DNA of 64,000 bases from Aquarana catesbeiana (GCF_042186555.1 NC_133328.1:354110250-354174249), one strand, 5' to 3'. Positions 23,399 to 35,100 are shown, counted from the first letter of the stretch. The notes: a model not told the origin generated them from the sequence alone. Translations and numbers: made by a program.

Positions 23399-24776
23399 AA
23401 CATACAAATATGGTAAATATGTGGCGCTAATCTATCCTTGTGTACCAATTTCAAATACAAAAACCACAAATACTGCACCAATATATAAATAAATATAACT
23501 TCCTCTTATAAGTGCAGTATGCATATATGGTAGCAATACCCTATGATGGCCAGTACATCAAAATATTAATTAATAGTTCCTCTGCTCATAAACATATGAA
23601 ATATATTAAAGTGCTCCGTGCAAAATGCGACTCCTGTTGCGATTATTAAAACATAAATTAAACAATGACACAATGTGCAAAATTACCATATAGTGCGTAC
23701 GTGCAACTACATATGAAACTGTGAATTCAATAATTCATTAATTAGCCATAAATCCAAAAAAATCAAAAGAATCAAAAAAATGGTGCATCCAAATGTTATA
23801 GTGCAATTCTCATGCTCATAAACATATAAAATATATTAGAGTGCTCCTTGCAAACTGTAACTCCTGTTGCAATTAGTAAACCAAAATTGCAAAGTGACAC
23901 AATGTGCGAAAATTAACATAAATACATATATGTGTATGTAACTGAAGATGCGACTAAAAACCTGCATCCACATCTAGACAATACAATACAAATAAAGTGT
24001 CCGCAGAGGAAAGTCTATTGAAAAAGTGCAAATAAAAGTGACTCTTTTTCAATAGACTTTCCTCTGCGGACATTATGAGTCACATTGCATGCAGCAGCGT
24101 CTTGGTGGACTTTTTTGCACAACTGTCACTTTATTTGTGTTGTATTGTCAATTTTGGTTTACTAATCGCAACAGGAGTTGCAGTTTGCAAGGAGCACTCT
24201 AATATATTTTATATGTTTATGAGCACGAGAATTGCACTATAATATTTTTGGATGTAATATATTTGGATGCACCATTTTTTTTTTATTCTTTTGATTTTTT
24301 TGGATTTATGGCTAATTAATGAACTATTGAATTCACAGTTGCATATGTAGTTGCACGTATGCACTATATGGTAATTTTGCACATTGTGTCATTGTTTAAT
24401 TTATGTTTTATTAATCGCAACAGGAGTCGCATTTTGCACGGAGCACTTTAATATATTTCATATGTTTATGAGCACGAGGAACTATTAATGAATATTTTGA
24501 TGTACTGGCCATCATAGGGTATTGCTACGATATATGCACACTGCACTTATAAGAGAAAGTTATATTTATTTATATATTGGTGCAGTATTTGTGGTTTTTG
24601 TATTTGAAATTGGTACACAAGGATAGATTAGCGCCACATATTTACCATATTTGAATACTTGTTTGTCAGGGGTGTGTGAGTACACTGATCTATGTTGGCA
24701 GCTTCTCATCTGGTACTATTGTTTATCTATTTAGGTTTTGGTTTTGTGCACTAGTTCCTGCATTTCATTTCAATTT
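23399..24776. mobile_element. Foldback insertion with ~620-bp inverted arms and 11-bp target duplication
   Basis: TAGGATAGTCA is present on both sides (23388-23398 and 24777-24787), and the hAT sequence is continuous once the insert is removed. Left arm ~23400-24028 and right arm ~24044-24660 are reverse complements. Examples are GGCGCTAATCTATCCTTGTG near 23423 with its partner near 24622, and TGTCCGCAGAGGAAAGTC at 23999 with its partner ending near 24072. The spacer is ~15 bp, with about 115 bp more on the right. An 11-bp duplication suggests target-primed reverse transcription. A Penelope-like origin is an inference. Confidence 0.8.
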
Positions 24777-24789
24777 TAGGATAGTCAGC

Positions 24790-24997
24790 ATAGGCAGTCT
24801 TCCAGATCCATAACAAATTCAATCAGTTACATCAGCATCAGGTGCTTGATAGCTGCTGATCCAAGACTGATTTGTTTTTATGAATGTAAGTCTATCAACA
24901 GAGCCTGTGGACAGGCGCACTCTTTGATCCATTACAAACCATCCAGCAGCACTGAATGTGCGTTCAGAAAGCATGCTGGATGCAGGACAGGCAAGTA
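24790..24997 (-). pseudogene. hAT transposase dimerisation domain, second copy
   Basis: The reading frame contains CPASSMLSERTFSAAGWFV, then RVRLSTGSVDRLTFIKTNQSW, matching the end of the transposase at 7961-8944 in the first copy. It is cut on its N-terminal side by the mariner-type insertion at 24998. Confidence 0.88.
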
Positions 24998-25762
24998 CCG
25001 TATTTATCGGCGTATAACACGCACCGGCGTATAACACACACCTCAATTTAGGAGGGAATTTTAAGGAAAAAAAAAAACTTTTAGGAGGGAAGTTGAAGGG
25101 AAAAAAACTTACATTTAAATGCCCATCATTGCAGCCTTCTCAGTGCAGCCTTGCCCCAGTCCAGCCTTGCCCAGTGCAGCCTTGTCAGTGCAGCCTTGTC
25201 AGTGCAGCCTTGCCAGTGCAGCCTTGCCAGTGCAGCCTTGCCAGTGCAGCCTTGCTAGTGCAGCCATGTCAGTGCAGCCTTGCTAGTGCAGCCATGTCAG
25301 TGCAGCCATGTCAGTGCAGCCTTCCCCAGTGTCCAGTCCAGCCTTGCCCCAGTCCAGCCTTGCCCCAGTCCAGCCTTGCTGAAGCCTGTGAGCTTCAAAA
25401 TCACCAACCGCGATTTGAAAATGGCGCCGCCGGCACCGAAATACACAGAGCCGGTCCTCGGCTCTTCTCGGCGGCTCTCGTTTACTTTCGGTTCCACTCG
25501 GACGGTGAGTGGAGCTATCTGAAACTAGCCGAGTATACTCGGCTAGGTTCGGGCGGCGCTCGAGTGAAACCGAAAGCCGCCGAGAAGAGCCGAGGACCGG
25601 CACTGTGTATTTCGGCGCCGGCGGCGCCATTTTCAAATCGCGGTCAGCGATTTTTTAATTCTGACAGGTCAGGATCGCAGGGGATCGGCGTATAACACGC
25701 ACCCGCGATTTTCCCCTGATTTTAAGGGGAAAAAAGTGCGTGTTATACGCCGATAAATACGG
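24998..25762. mobile_element. TA-flanked foldback element (mariner type), 765 bp
   Basis: The ends CCGTATTTATCGGCGTATAA and its exact reverse complement are flanked by TA (24996-24997 and 25763-25764). Removing the insert restores the hAT sequence GTAGCTCAATTGCAT. The interior holds a CAGTGCAGCCTTGC minisatellite and a second palindrome at 25405-25655, with arms that include CGCCGCCGGCACCGAAATAC and CGAGAAGAGCC. Non-coding. Confidence 0.9.
25125..25380 (+). repeat. CAGTGCAGCCTTGC minisatellite
   Basis: About 15 imperfect copies of a 13-15 bp unit. The Cys/Gln/Pro-rich reading frames through it are artefacts of the repeat. Confidence 0.9.
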
Positions 25763-26635
25763 TAGCTCAATTGCATATTGAGCAAGTTCTGGCCAGTGGT
25801 CCACCCTCAAGACCCAGTAACCCAGTGGATGCTCTGTTGGAAAGGTCTCCAAGTCTGCTCCTGCCCCTAGATATTTCTGCGCCATATAATGCAGACTCTG
25901 GTGATGGTTGCTTGAACATCAGACCTTGGCGCTAAGGAGTGAAAAATTGTTTAAAGGCATTGGTCAGCTGGCCACCGTCTCCACCGATTTTCCTCTGACT
26001 GAACGAAGCCTTAGCAACACGTTGTCCAGCACCAGGAAATGGTAACCTCCCAGGGTCTGGAAATGCGTTACACAAACCTTTCTTCAAGGCCTCCTGAAGA
26101 TGTTTCATCCTCTGCAAAGTTAGGATGAGTTTTGCCACTTTACCTTTGTAACATGGATCAAAATGATCCCTCTCCTTGATACCACGAATCCTAGGGTCAC
26201 TAAGGATCATATTATCCGTACCTACCTCCTCCCAGCCACGTACAACTCCTTGGGTTTCTGGGGACCATCCCCTGAAGACTGCTGCTCCATGCATCCATGT
26301 TGACACAATCCTCCTCCTCTTCTGCCTGTGTGTTTGGCAGGCCCACCGAAATGCTATCCGGATAAAGGGGGTCTTGAGAGGAAAAGAAGTCCTCCTCTTC
26401 CTCCCGCTTTTCTGCCTCAAGTGCCCTGTCCATGATTCCACGGAGTGTGTGTGGCAGGAAGACTAGAGGGACAGTGTCACTGATGCATGCATTATTGTTG
26501 CTGCTCACCATCCTTGTGGCCTCCTCAAATGGTGACATGACAGTGCATGCATCCTTGATCAGTAGCCACTGACGTGGCGTGGCAAAAAGAAGCCAAGTTC
26601 CCCTGACTCTGTCCTGGTGCCATACTCACACAGGT
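25763..26635 (-). pseudogene. hAT transposase middle segment, second copy
   Basis: Minus-strand fragments in at least three frames (25655-25885, 25932-26441 and 26212-26538) align in order with residues of the first copy's 7961-8944 segment. Examples are LGYWVLRVDHWPELAQYAIEL, the HLQEALKKGLCNAFPDPGR block, and MDRALEAEKREEEEDFFSSQ. The last of these continues upstream as SPFEEATRM, showing how the two segments split in the first copy were joined originally. Confidence 0.85.
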
Positions 26636-28000
26636 GGTCACTGATGGACAAAATAAAAGGAGATTGGGGATAGGACCCAAGGTGTCCTTACCTTCAGTGA
26701 AGGAAAAGGAACAAACTGCGGTTTAACCTGATATAACTTTATTAGAACAATTAGTAGAAAAACATTTTAATCATTGAAAGGAAAGCATAAACAATAGGAG
26801 ATTGCATAAGGTAAAAACTGACAACGTTGTCACTTAAAAACGCATGCCCATGAGCTCAGCCATATCCAAGTCATCCACACGTGTCAATCATCTCAAGTCA
26901 TTAAGTGTGACTTAATATATAATGCTTACATATGTTTAGGCGAGGTGAGTTCCGGGAAACCTTGGTAGCACAAGTCGGTACCCGTATTGTGCTTAACCAT
27001 GGACCTCCAGACTCCCTATATGCCTATAGAGTTGCTGCATTGAGTCTTTACAATGTTAAAGAAAGCATTAGTTATCTCAGACAAATAAATGCAATTCTGG
27101 CTAGAAAGTATTCCTGATAGTTAGTGAACAGGACAGGTTTGATTTCTGGATGTAGCACTATCAATCATAGAGATAATATATATATAATAAAAATAAAAAA
27201 AATGCAGCACGCTGTGATGCAGGCATGCGACTTGAGTCCAGGAGAAACAATAGATCCACAACAAGCTTGTTAGTCATTCAGCACCATGTTTCCATGAAAC
27301 ATTAAAGATAGCACCGCATATGGATTGGATCGGAAAATATAGTCAGCTGAGTCAAAATACAGAGCCTCCAAAGAGAGAAAAAAAAAAAAAAAATTAAATT
27401 CTCTTTCCCTTTCCTTCTTCCCTTTCTATTCTTTAAATGTTCAGGCTGTGATTGCTTGCTGGATATACCAGTTGAAAAGAGACTCACTGTTTAGATGATA
27501 TTAGATTGGTGCTCAATAGCAGCGACAAGGTGGTGAATCCAGAGTCCTTTGCAGGGGTCCACAGGTGTGCAGGATGCAAATCTCTGTATTCCTAGTCCTG
27601 GTGACACGCACAGGATGTTATCCACTCAAAACCAGCATGGGGCCTCCTGGCCATTTACTTCCAGTTTTCAGTTGTTTGTGGATTTCCAGTTTACACAGCT
27701 GCCATCTTGTGGCAGTATATGACTATTGCAGTTCATAGTATAATCATTGATGTAAAAGGTAAAATCGCCATTCACAAGTTGACATTTTATGCTTTTAATC
27801 ACATCTATTAAATTCAATAGTAGTTATATTAAGATATGAATGTAAAGCTAAATACAGATAGATACATTTATACAGACTGAGGCAGCTGTGTAAAAACACT
27901 TTTTCCTTACAGCAGTCTGAATTCCCCTATGGGGTTAACATGACCATGTCTAGGCAGGAAGTGATGTAACAGGAAGTAATTCACTGAGTGTCACTCTGCC

Positions 28001-28009
28001 TATAAAAGG
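28001..28009 (+). promoter_or_regulatory. TATA-box-like motif in the palindrome spacer
   Basis: TATAAAAGG lies 26 bp upstream of the hammerhead-like motif in the spacer between the two large arms. The position fits a promoter inside a PLE terminal repeat, but this rests on the motif alone. Confidence 0.35.
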
Positions 28010-28030
28010 ATTCTGTTCATGCAAACACTT

Positions 28031-28075
28031 CACCCTGAAGAAACCCACGTCACAAGTGGGTGAAACATGTCGGTG
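28031..28075 (+). ncRNA. Hammerhead-ribozyme-like motif
   Basis: The order of parts matches a type I hammerhead with minimal helix III. CACC (28031-28034) would pair with GGTG (28072-28075) as helix I. CTGAAGA (28035-28041) fits the CUGANGA core. ACCCAC/GTGGGT form a 6-bp helix II with a 7-nt loop. GAAA (28062-28065) is followed by CATG and TC before the putative cleavage site after C28071. One extra A between the core and helix II departs from the consensus and may impair activity. Hammerheads are known in terminal repeats of Penelope-like elements. Confidence 0.4.
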
Positions 28076-29306
28076 TGTGTGCGCCCCTACGCATGCCCTC
28101 TGCTGATAGCCAACTTGGGCTTTTCATCACTCCTTAGCCCTCATCCTATCTCCGCAAACTGGAAATCCACAAACAACTGAAAACTGGAAGTAAATGGCCA
28201 GGCGGCCCCATGCTGGTTTTGAGTGGATAACATCCTGTGCGTGTCACCAGGACTAGGAATACAGAGATTTGCATCCTGCACACCTGTGGACCCCTGCAAA
28301 GGACTCTGGATTCACCACCTTGTCGCTGCTATTGAGCACCAATCTAATATCATCTAAACAGTGAGTCTCTTTTCAACTGGTATATCCAGCAAGCAATCAC
28401 AGCCTGAACATTTAAAGAATAGAAAGGGAAAGAGAATTTAATTTTTTTTTTTTTTTTTTTTCTCTCTTTGGAGGCTCTGTATTTTGACTCAGCTGACTAT
28501 ATATTTTCCGATCCAATCCATATGCGGTGCTATCTTTAATGTTTCATGGAAACATGGTGCTGAATGACTAACAAGCTTGTTGTGGATCTATTGTTTCTCC
28601 TGGACTCAAGTCGCATGCCTGCATCACAGCGTGCTGCATTTTTTTTATTTTTATTATATATATATATATATATATTATCTCTATGATTGATAGTGCTACA
28701 TCCAGAAATCAAACCTGTCCTGTTCACTAACTATCAGGAATACTTTCTAGCCAGAATTGCATTTATTTGTCTGAGATAACTAATGCTTTCTTTAACATTG
28801 TAAAGACTCAATGCAGCAACTCTATAGGCATATAGGGAGTCTGGAGGTCCATGGTTAAGCACAATACGGGTACCGACTTGTGCTACCAAGGTTTCCCGGA
28901 ACTCACCTCGCCTAAACATATGTAAGCATTATATATTAAGTCACACTTAATGACTTGAGATGATTGACACGTGTGGATGACTTGGATATGGCTGAGCTCA
29001 TGGGCATGCGTTTTTAAGTGACAACGTTGTCAGTTTTTACCTTATGCAATCTCCTATTGTTTATGCTTTCCTTTCAATGATTAAAATGTTTTTCTACTAA
29101 TTGTTCTAATAAAGTTATATCGGGTTAAACCGCAGTTTGTTCCTTTTCCTTCACTGAAGGTAAGGACACCTTGGGTCCTATCCCCAATCTCCTTTTATTT
29201 TGACTACTTCTCCTGTTCTGACAAGGAACACCACCTTATTAGGTGAGCCGGTAACCTGTTACCTGATTTGACTAACGATACTGGTCATCAGGACCCCGCC
29301 CATTGC

Positions 29307-29343
<37 letters not shown>

Positions 29344-29367
29344 TATGATCTGTAGGTCATTGATGGA

Positions 29368-29663
29368 CCTCTGCTGCATGTGCAGCCACTGCAGCATTGC
29401 CAACATTGAGTTCCACCTGGTGGGTATATCACAAATGAGGCGGTTCTAGGGCAGGTTGCATTCCCTTTGAATGTCAGCCAGCTGAGCACTGGCATTGTAT
29501 GACCGGCGGAAAGGACCACAGACTTCTTTGGCCTGCCTTAGAAGATCTTGTAAGCCTGGGTACCAGCTCAAGAACTGCTGCACCGCCAAATTCAGGACGT
29601 GTGCCAAGCATGGAACATGGGTCAAGTGTCCCTGTCGGAGGGCAGAGACAAGGTCGGTGCCAT
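29368..29663 (-). pseudogene. hAT transposase core fragment, second copy
   Basis: The segment contains NGTDLVSALRQGHLTHVPCLAHVLNLAVQQFL and the FRRSYNASAQLADIQRECNLP block, homologous to residues of the first copy at 9035-10003. It is bounded by the palindromic insertion on the left and the tandem duplication on the right. Confidence 0.88.
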
Positions 29664-31764
29664 TGTTGAAAAAAGAAAAGTGTGTGAGTGTGGCCCTGTC
29701 CCAGAGTTGTAAAAGAAATGTCTGCATATATACAATTATATCCAAAGTGTCATGTGTGTATTCCTTTAAGTGAAATATTTATGGCAGTTGTTACCACTCC
29801 TGTGGGTTAAAGTGACTGGTGATTTAAACATAAAAAGCATAATGAGTGCAATAAATCGCATCCAAGGTGTCTAGTGCTGTATTCCCTCAAGAGAAGAGAA
29901 AAAAAAAAAAAAAAACAGTATTAACCACTGCCAAGAACATGAAGTGGTCTGTGTCTAAACACTAGAAAACACAAAGTTGCAATAAATACATCACATGTGA
30001 CATGCAAAAAATTCTAAAGTGTCTAGTGCTAAATATATAAATATTAAAATATTGCTCTACAAACATTGCAAATAACAAAGTGACAAGTGCCCTATAAAAA
30101 GGTCACTCTGAAAAATACTAAACACACGTGTCATGCAAATGGTTCTATGATAATAAACAGTTCATAGGGTATGTGCCCGGTGCACTATAAGTGAAAAAAG
30201 GCGTCCGTTGTAGGATTCCTCAAAGCACACAACAGGTGTTGATCCAGTGCTGGTGTCTCGCGTTGTAATTGTGCAGAGACTTACCAGCTTGTATATCCCC
30301 TGCAGGGGTAATGAGTAGTCACAGTATGTGCCACTGTGCAGCAGTACTTGGCAAGACCAGGACCAGGATGATATCATAAGGACATAAGAAGAAAGGATTC
30401 CATAGTGTGAAACCGTTTAAAAACACTATTTATTAGGTCAGATAAAAAGGGTACTCACATTGTAGTGGAAAAAATGAGCGATGTACAATGCTTACAAAGA
30501 TATTCCTAAGCTTCAGCTTTGCAGGGAGATGTCAGCAAGGAGTTCAGTCAAAGGCCACGCCCTACGTACGTTTCATCACACGGACTTCTACGGGAGCGTC
30601 AAGTATAGAATGTAACAGAAGAAATAAGGAGTCCGCGCTAATGGGTGTAATTAGAAGCCAAGGTGGGAAGTGTATTCCTAAATTGATAGACTGCTGCCCT
30701 CACATACGCTGACTCCACAGGGGGTGGAATGAGCGGAAAAAGTGAAAAAAGAAAAGTGTGTGAGTGTGGCGCTGTCCCAGAGTTGTAAAAGAAATGTCTG
30801 CATATATACAATTATATCCAAAGTGTCATGTGTGTATTCCTTTAAGTGAAATATGTATGGCAGTTGTTACCACTCTTGTGGGTTAAAGTGACTGGTGATT
30901 TAAACATAAAAAGCATAATGAGTGCAATAAATCGCATCCAAGGTGTCTAGTGCTGTATTCCCTCAAGAGAAAAAAAAAAAAACAGTATTAACCACTGCCA
31001 AGAACATGAAGTGGTCTGTGTCTAAACACTAGAAAACACAAAGTTGCAATAAATACATCACACGTGACATGCAAAAAATTCTAAAGTGTCTAGTGCTAAA
31101 TATATAAATATTAAAATATTGCTCTACAAACGTTGCAAATAACAAAGTGACAAGTGCCCTATAAAAAGGTCACTCTGAAAAATACTAAACACGCGTGTCA
31201 TGCAAATGGTTCTATGATAATAAACAGTTCATAGGGTATGTGCCCGGTGCACTATAAGTGAAAAAAGGCATCCGTTGTAGGATTCCTCAAAGCACACAAC
31301 AGGTGTTGATCCAGTGCTGGTGTCTCGCGTTGTGATTGTGCAGAGACTCACCAGCTGTATATCCCCTGCAGGGGTAACGAGTAGTCACAGTATGTGCCAC
31401 TGTGCAGCAGTACTTGGCAAGACCAGGACCAGGATGATATCATAAGGACATAAGAAGAAAGGATTCCATAGTGTGAAACCATTTAAAAACACTATTTATT
31501 AGGTCAGATAAAAAGGGTACTCACATTGTAGTGGAAAAAATGAGCGATTTACAATGCTTACAAAGATGTTCCTAAGCTTCAGCTTTGCAGGGAGATGTCA
31601 GCAAGGAGTTCAGTCAAAGGCCACGCCCTACGTACGTTTCATCACACGGACTTCTACGGGAGCGTCAAGTATAGAATGTAACAGAAGAAATAAGGAGTCC
31701 GCGCTAATGGGTGTAATTAGAAGCCAAGGTGGGAAGTGTATTCCTAAATTGATAGACTGCTGCC
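29664..31764. mobile_element. Direct tandem duplication (~1066 bp x2), probable Penelope-like terminal repeats
   Basis: Two near-identical units begin AAAAAAGAAAAGTGTGTGAG (29665 and ~30743). Matching internal points (for example AAGCTTCAGCTTTGCAGGG at 30508 and 31574) are 1066 bp apart. The insert separates the hAT sequence GTGCCATTGTTG from TTGCATACAACC. TTGTTG is repeated at both junctions. The motif GTAGAAGTCCG...TGATGAAACGTACG on the minus strand of each unit resembles the terminal motif of the PLEs at 28035 and 57603. Paired terminal repeats without an internal RT are a known PLE derivative. This assignment is an inference. Confidence 0.65.
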
Positions 31765-33370
31765 CTTGTTGCATACAACCATTCCTGGCTGAAGCTGGCA
31801 TGGCATCAACCACCTCTGAGCCTGCCCCTGCAGAGCTGATGCAATCTCTGCCCCAGTGGCTCCTGTCCTCTAGGCAGACCAACTCAAGCACCACATGGTA
31901 TCTTTTAGCCTGACTGCTTGCGTAGCCCCTTGAATGCTTACAGAGCACTGCTGGTTCAGAGGACAAATCTGCAGAAGAGGCCATAGAAGAAGAAGAGGAG
32001 GGGGTGGAGGAGAGAGCTGTGGCAGAATCACCACTAGCATTTTGGAGGCGTGGTGGCAGAACAAGCCCCAACAACACTGAACCCTGTCCTGCATCCTTCC
32101 CAGCTGCCAGCAGATTTACCTAGTGCACCATTAAAGAAAGGTAACATCCCTGACCATGCCTGCTGGACCATGAGTCAGCCATAATATGAACCTTACTGCT
32201 GACCGCCCTGTCCAACGAGGCCAAAACATTGCCTTCCACATGCCAGTAGAGAGCCGGAATGGCCTTCCGTGAAAAGAAATGGCGTTTTGGAACCTGCCAC
32301 TGAGGTACAGCACATTCCACAAATTCACAAAAGGGGGCAGAGTCTACCAGCTGATAAGGCAGCAGTTGCAGTGCTAGCAATTTGACCAAACTAGCATTTA
32401 GACACTGAGCATGTGAATGGCTGGAACTGAATTTATTTTTATGGTTCATCAACTGGGGTAGGGAAATTTGCCTGCTAAAATCAGTTGGTGGTGTATTGCT
32501 AGCAGATTGGCTGCAAGTACTTGGGACACCTATTGCTATACCTTCATTCCTCTCAGTCCAGGTTTTTGAGAGGATTGGGGGTATAGTAGGGTTGGAGATC
32601 CCAGCTGAGGTGCAAGGAGAAGTCCGCACTTTTCTATGATGTGGGTCTTTCAAGTGCTATTGCCAACAGACTGCATGGCAGGTCATCATATGTCTGGTCA
32701 AACATGTGGTGCCCAAGTGGCTGCTGTTTTGGCCATGCTTGATCTGCTTCAGACATAGGTTGAAAACAGCAACAGTGTGATCTGCTGCAAACGTGTCAAA
32801 AAAGGCCCACACCAAAGGACTTTTATAAGTCAGCGGGGAGTCAGCAGCACCCTGCACTTGCAGAGCTCTGCGGTGTGATGCAATAGGGTGGCTGCACTTA
32901 AGCTGCCCCCTAGAGGACATCCTGCCTTGTTGGAGTTGTGCCTCCTCCTCTCTTCTCTCAGGCACCCAAGTACAGTCAGTAACCTCATCATCCCCTCCCT
33001 CCTTGTCACTGGAGCAAACTTGGCAGTATGCTGCAGCTGGGGGAACATGACTGCCAGTTTCTTGGCCTTATGTGGCCCTTCCTTAACCTGTGAACCAACT
33101 TCGGAGCCTTCAAATTGCTGCGCATTCGCCAGTAGCATAGGAGCCGGGGGAATAGACCGCTTTGGCAGCTGCGTTGGAAGACAAACTACTTTGAGCCTGG
33201 GTGACAGAGGATGGGGAGGATGAGGACGGCTTTGTTATCCACTCCACCAACTCTTCTGCAGAGGATGCACCATGTCCATGACCACCATTGTTGACTGTAG
33301 ACACAGAGGCTGCTTGCCCTCTTTTAGTTGCCTGTGAGCATCTGCCTCTCCTTGGTGGCCTTCCGGACAT
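31765..33370 (-). pseudogene. hAT transposase core and BED-finger N-terminus, second copy
   Basis: The frame opens at ATG 33370 (MSGRPPRRGRCSQATKRG), as in the first copy. Segment 32657-32965 carries the BED region PLVWAFFDTFAADHTVAVFN, then HLGTTCLTRHMMTCH. Here the first zinc Cys is replaced (VFNLC for CNIC), so the finger is damaged. 32120-32653 continues with LNASLVKLLALQLLPYQLVD, CAVPQWQVPKRHFFSRKAIP and KVHIMADSWSSRHGQG (first catalytic Asp). 31628-32077 holds the Ser-rich insert. Several frameshifts are present. Confidence 0.88.
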
Positions 33371-33506
33371 GATGTCTTTTTGTTTTGCAGCACCACACTA
33401 CACTGTAATAGATACAGTGTACACCGCCTGAAGTGTATTAGAAACTATACACCACTGAATGCACTGTATATATATCCTACACTGAATGCAGAGTATTTAT
33501 ATACTA

Positions 33507-33607
<101 letters not shown>

Positions 33608-33689
33608 CACCTGAAGTATATTAGAAACAGATATAGATTTTCACTGAAGTAGGCAACCCTGGTTTTAGTTACACCCGTCACTTTGCATG

Positions 33690-34830
33690 GAGAGAACTTA
33701 CCGCAGAGGAATTCTAATTTTTTTTTAGGCCTAACTTTTAATATGGGACTCACAAAAAAATGAATTGTACTCCTATTGGTCTACCAACCCCATCCACCAC
33801 ATGCCAATCTTCTCATCCATTATGCCAAGATCAAGATACCTTATGATTATGCGGTTTCTCTTTCTTTAAAATTTGGTCACTCCTAAATCATTTCTCTGAA
33901 AAATTCTCCCAGTTATATACCCCTGAACAGAATATCTCCGTGGATGAGTCCCTTGTAAAATTCTCAGGCAGGCTGGGTATCAAACAGTTTATCCTCATCA
34001 AAAGGGTCTGATATGCGGTTAAAATGTACAAACTTTGTGACTGAGCAAAGGGGTACATCTACGCCTTCCTTGTGTACAAAGGGAAGGACTCCCAACTGCA
34101 TACCACCGAATGCCCACAGTACATCAGAGCCAGCGGAAGAGTGGTCTGGGAGCTTGTCTATCCACTCCTTGGAAAGGGATACCATCTTTATTTAGATACA
34201 TTTTATATGAGCTTGCCCCTCTTCCGCAATCTTCACCGGAGGGACACCCCAGCCTGTGGTACAGTAAGAGCCAATAGAAAGGTCTTCCCACAAAAACTTG
34301 TCAATGAAAGGCTATGACGAGGGGAGATGGCGTCTTTGCGGAACCAGGAGCTATTGGCTGTCAAGTGGAGGGACAGACGAAACGTCCACATGCTCATGAC
34401 AATCCATAATGACACCTATGTGGAAGTCTCAAGAAGAAATAGCCCAATCCAGAAACCAACTTGCATCTATGACTATAATTTGTTTATGGGGGGAGTGGAC
34501 TTCAATGATCAGATGATTGAACCCTACCTTCCCACAAAAAAATCCCGTCATTGGTATAAAAAAGTGTCCATTTATTTCTTCAGTTTGGCCATGTATAACA
34601 CTTATGTTATTTACCAAAAATCTACTGAGACCCCATATCCTATCTGCACTACCAGGAACAAGTAATCTCCGCACTTTTGTTCCCTGAAAGCCCACCAGAA
34701 AATATTTGCTCTGATTCCGTGAGCAGACTCCATGAACGCCACTTTCCTGAGAAAATCCCCCCCCCCCTCGTGAAACAGGCCACAGACCTCAGAAGAAATG
34801 CACATGTACATGTATAGGTGAATGTTTCCA
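33690..34830 (+). pseudogene. piggyBac transposase (decayed)
   Basis: Order of recognisable parts: ISVDESLVKFSGR (first catalytic Asp, ~33933), KGYIYAFLVYKGKDSQ, GRVVWELVYPLLGKGYHLYLD (second Asp region, with LDTFYMS), PLFRNLHRRDTPACGTVRANRK, LLAVKWRDRRNVHML and YNLFMGGVDFNDQM (third Asp, ~34490), then the WYKKVSIYFFSLAMYNTYV helix. The segment after 34663 reads as the HFPEKIPPP linker and ends in a stop near 34817 before the cysteine-rich tail. At least two stops and two frameshifts occur. The N-terminal third is barely recognisable. Confidence 0.88.
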
Positions 34831-34914
34831 CCGTTACCATACTTCTCTCTAAGTATGGTAAACATAATTCTCATTTCCTGTCATTTTCCTCCACACCCCT
34901 TATGCCACTGCACT

Positions 34915-35100
34915 GAACTGTACATACCTCTGCCTTCTCCGGAACCTACCCTGGCCTGTTATACGACCAAGCTTCTGCCTAACGATAAACATACCTCTGC
35001 CTTCTCCAGAACTGAACCTGGCCTGTTATACGACCAAGCTTCTGCCTAACGCTAAACTGTACCTACCTCTGCCTGCTCTGGAACTGACCCTGGACTGTTT
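34915..35100 (+). repeat. Three ~67-bp tandem repeats
   Basis: ACCTCTGCCTTCTCC plus GGCCTGTTATACGACC plus AAGCTTCTGCCTAACG recurs at about 34926, 34990 and 35063, the third diverged. It lies directly downstream of the piggyBac transposase. Confidence 0.8.

Larger units (their letters stand above)
26649..29354. mobile_element. Giant inverted-repeat insertion (arms ~1.05 kb), probable Penelope-like
   Basis: Bases 26649-27694 and 28157-29202 are reverse complements, with mirror coordinates summing to 55851. Identical 61-residue reading frames at 26932-27117 (+) and 28734-28919 (-) show how close the arms are. A 462-bp spacer lies between them. The right copy continues 152 bp further and includes a long T-run (about 29310-29340). 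The target duplication is 13 bp with one mismatch (26636-26648 GGTCACTGATGGA, 29355-29367 GGTCATTGATGGA). The inverted partial-copy layout, long duplication and ribozyme-like motif at 28031 suggest a PLE. No RT is left. Confidence 0.8.

Noticed and set aside
25093..25695. 200-residue Cys/Gln/Pro-rich open frame
   Set aside because: It is generated by the CAGTGCAGCCTTGC minisatellite and the adjacent palindrome inside a non-coding element.
26932..28919. Identical 61-residue frames on opposite strands as a conserved small gene
   Set aside because: They are the two arms of one palindrome. No independent evidence of coding (no domain, no conserved start context) was found.
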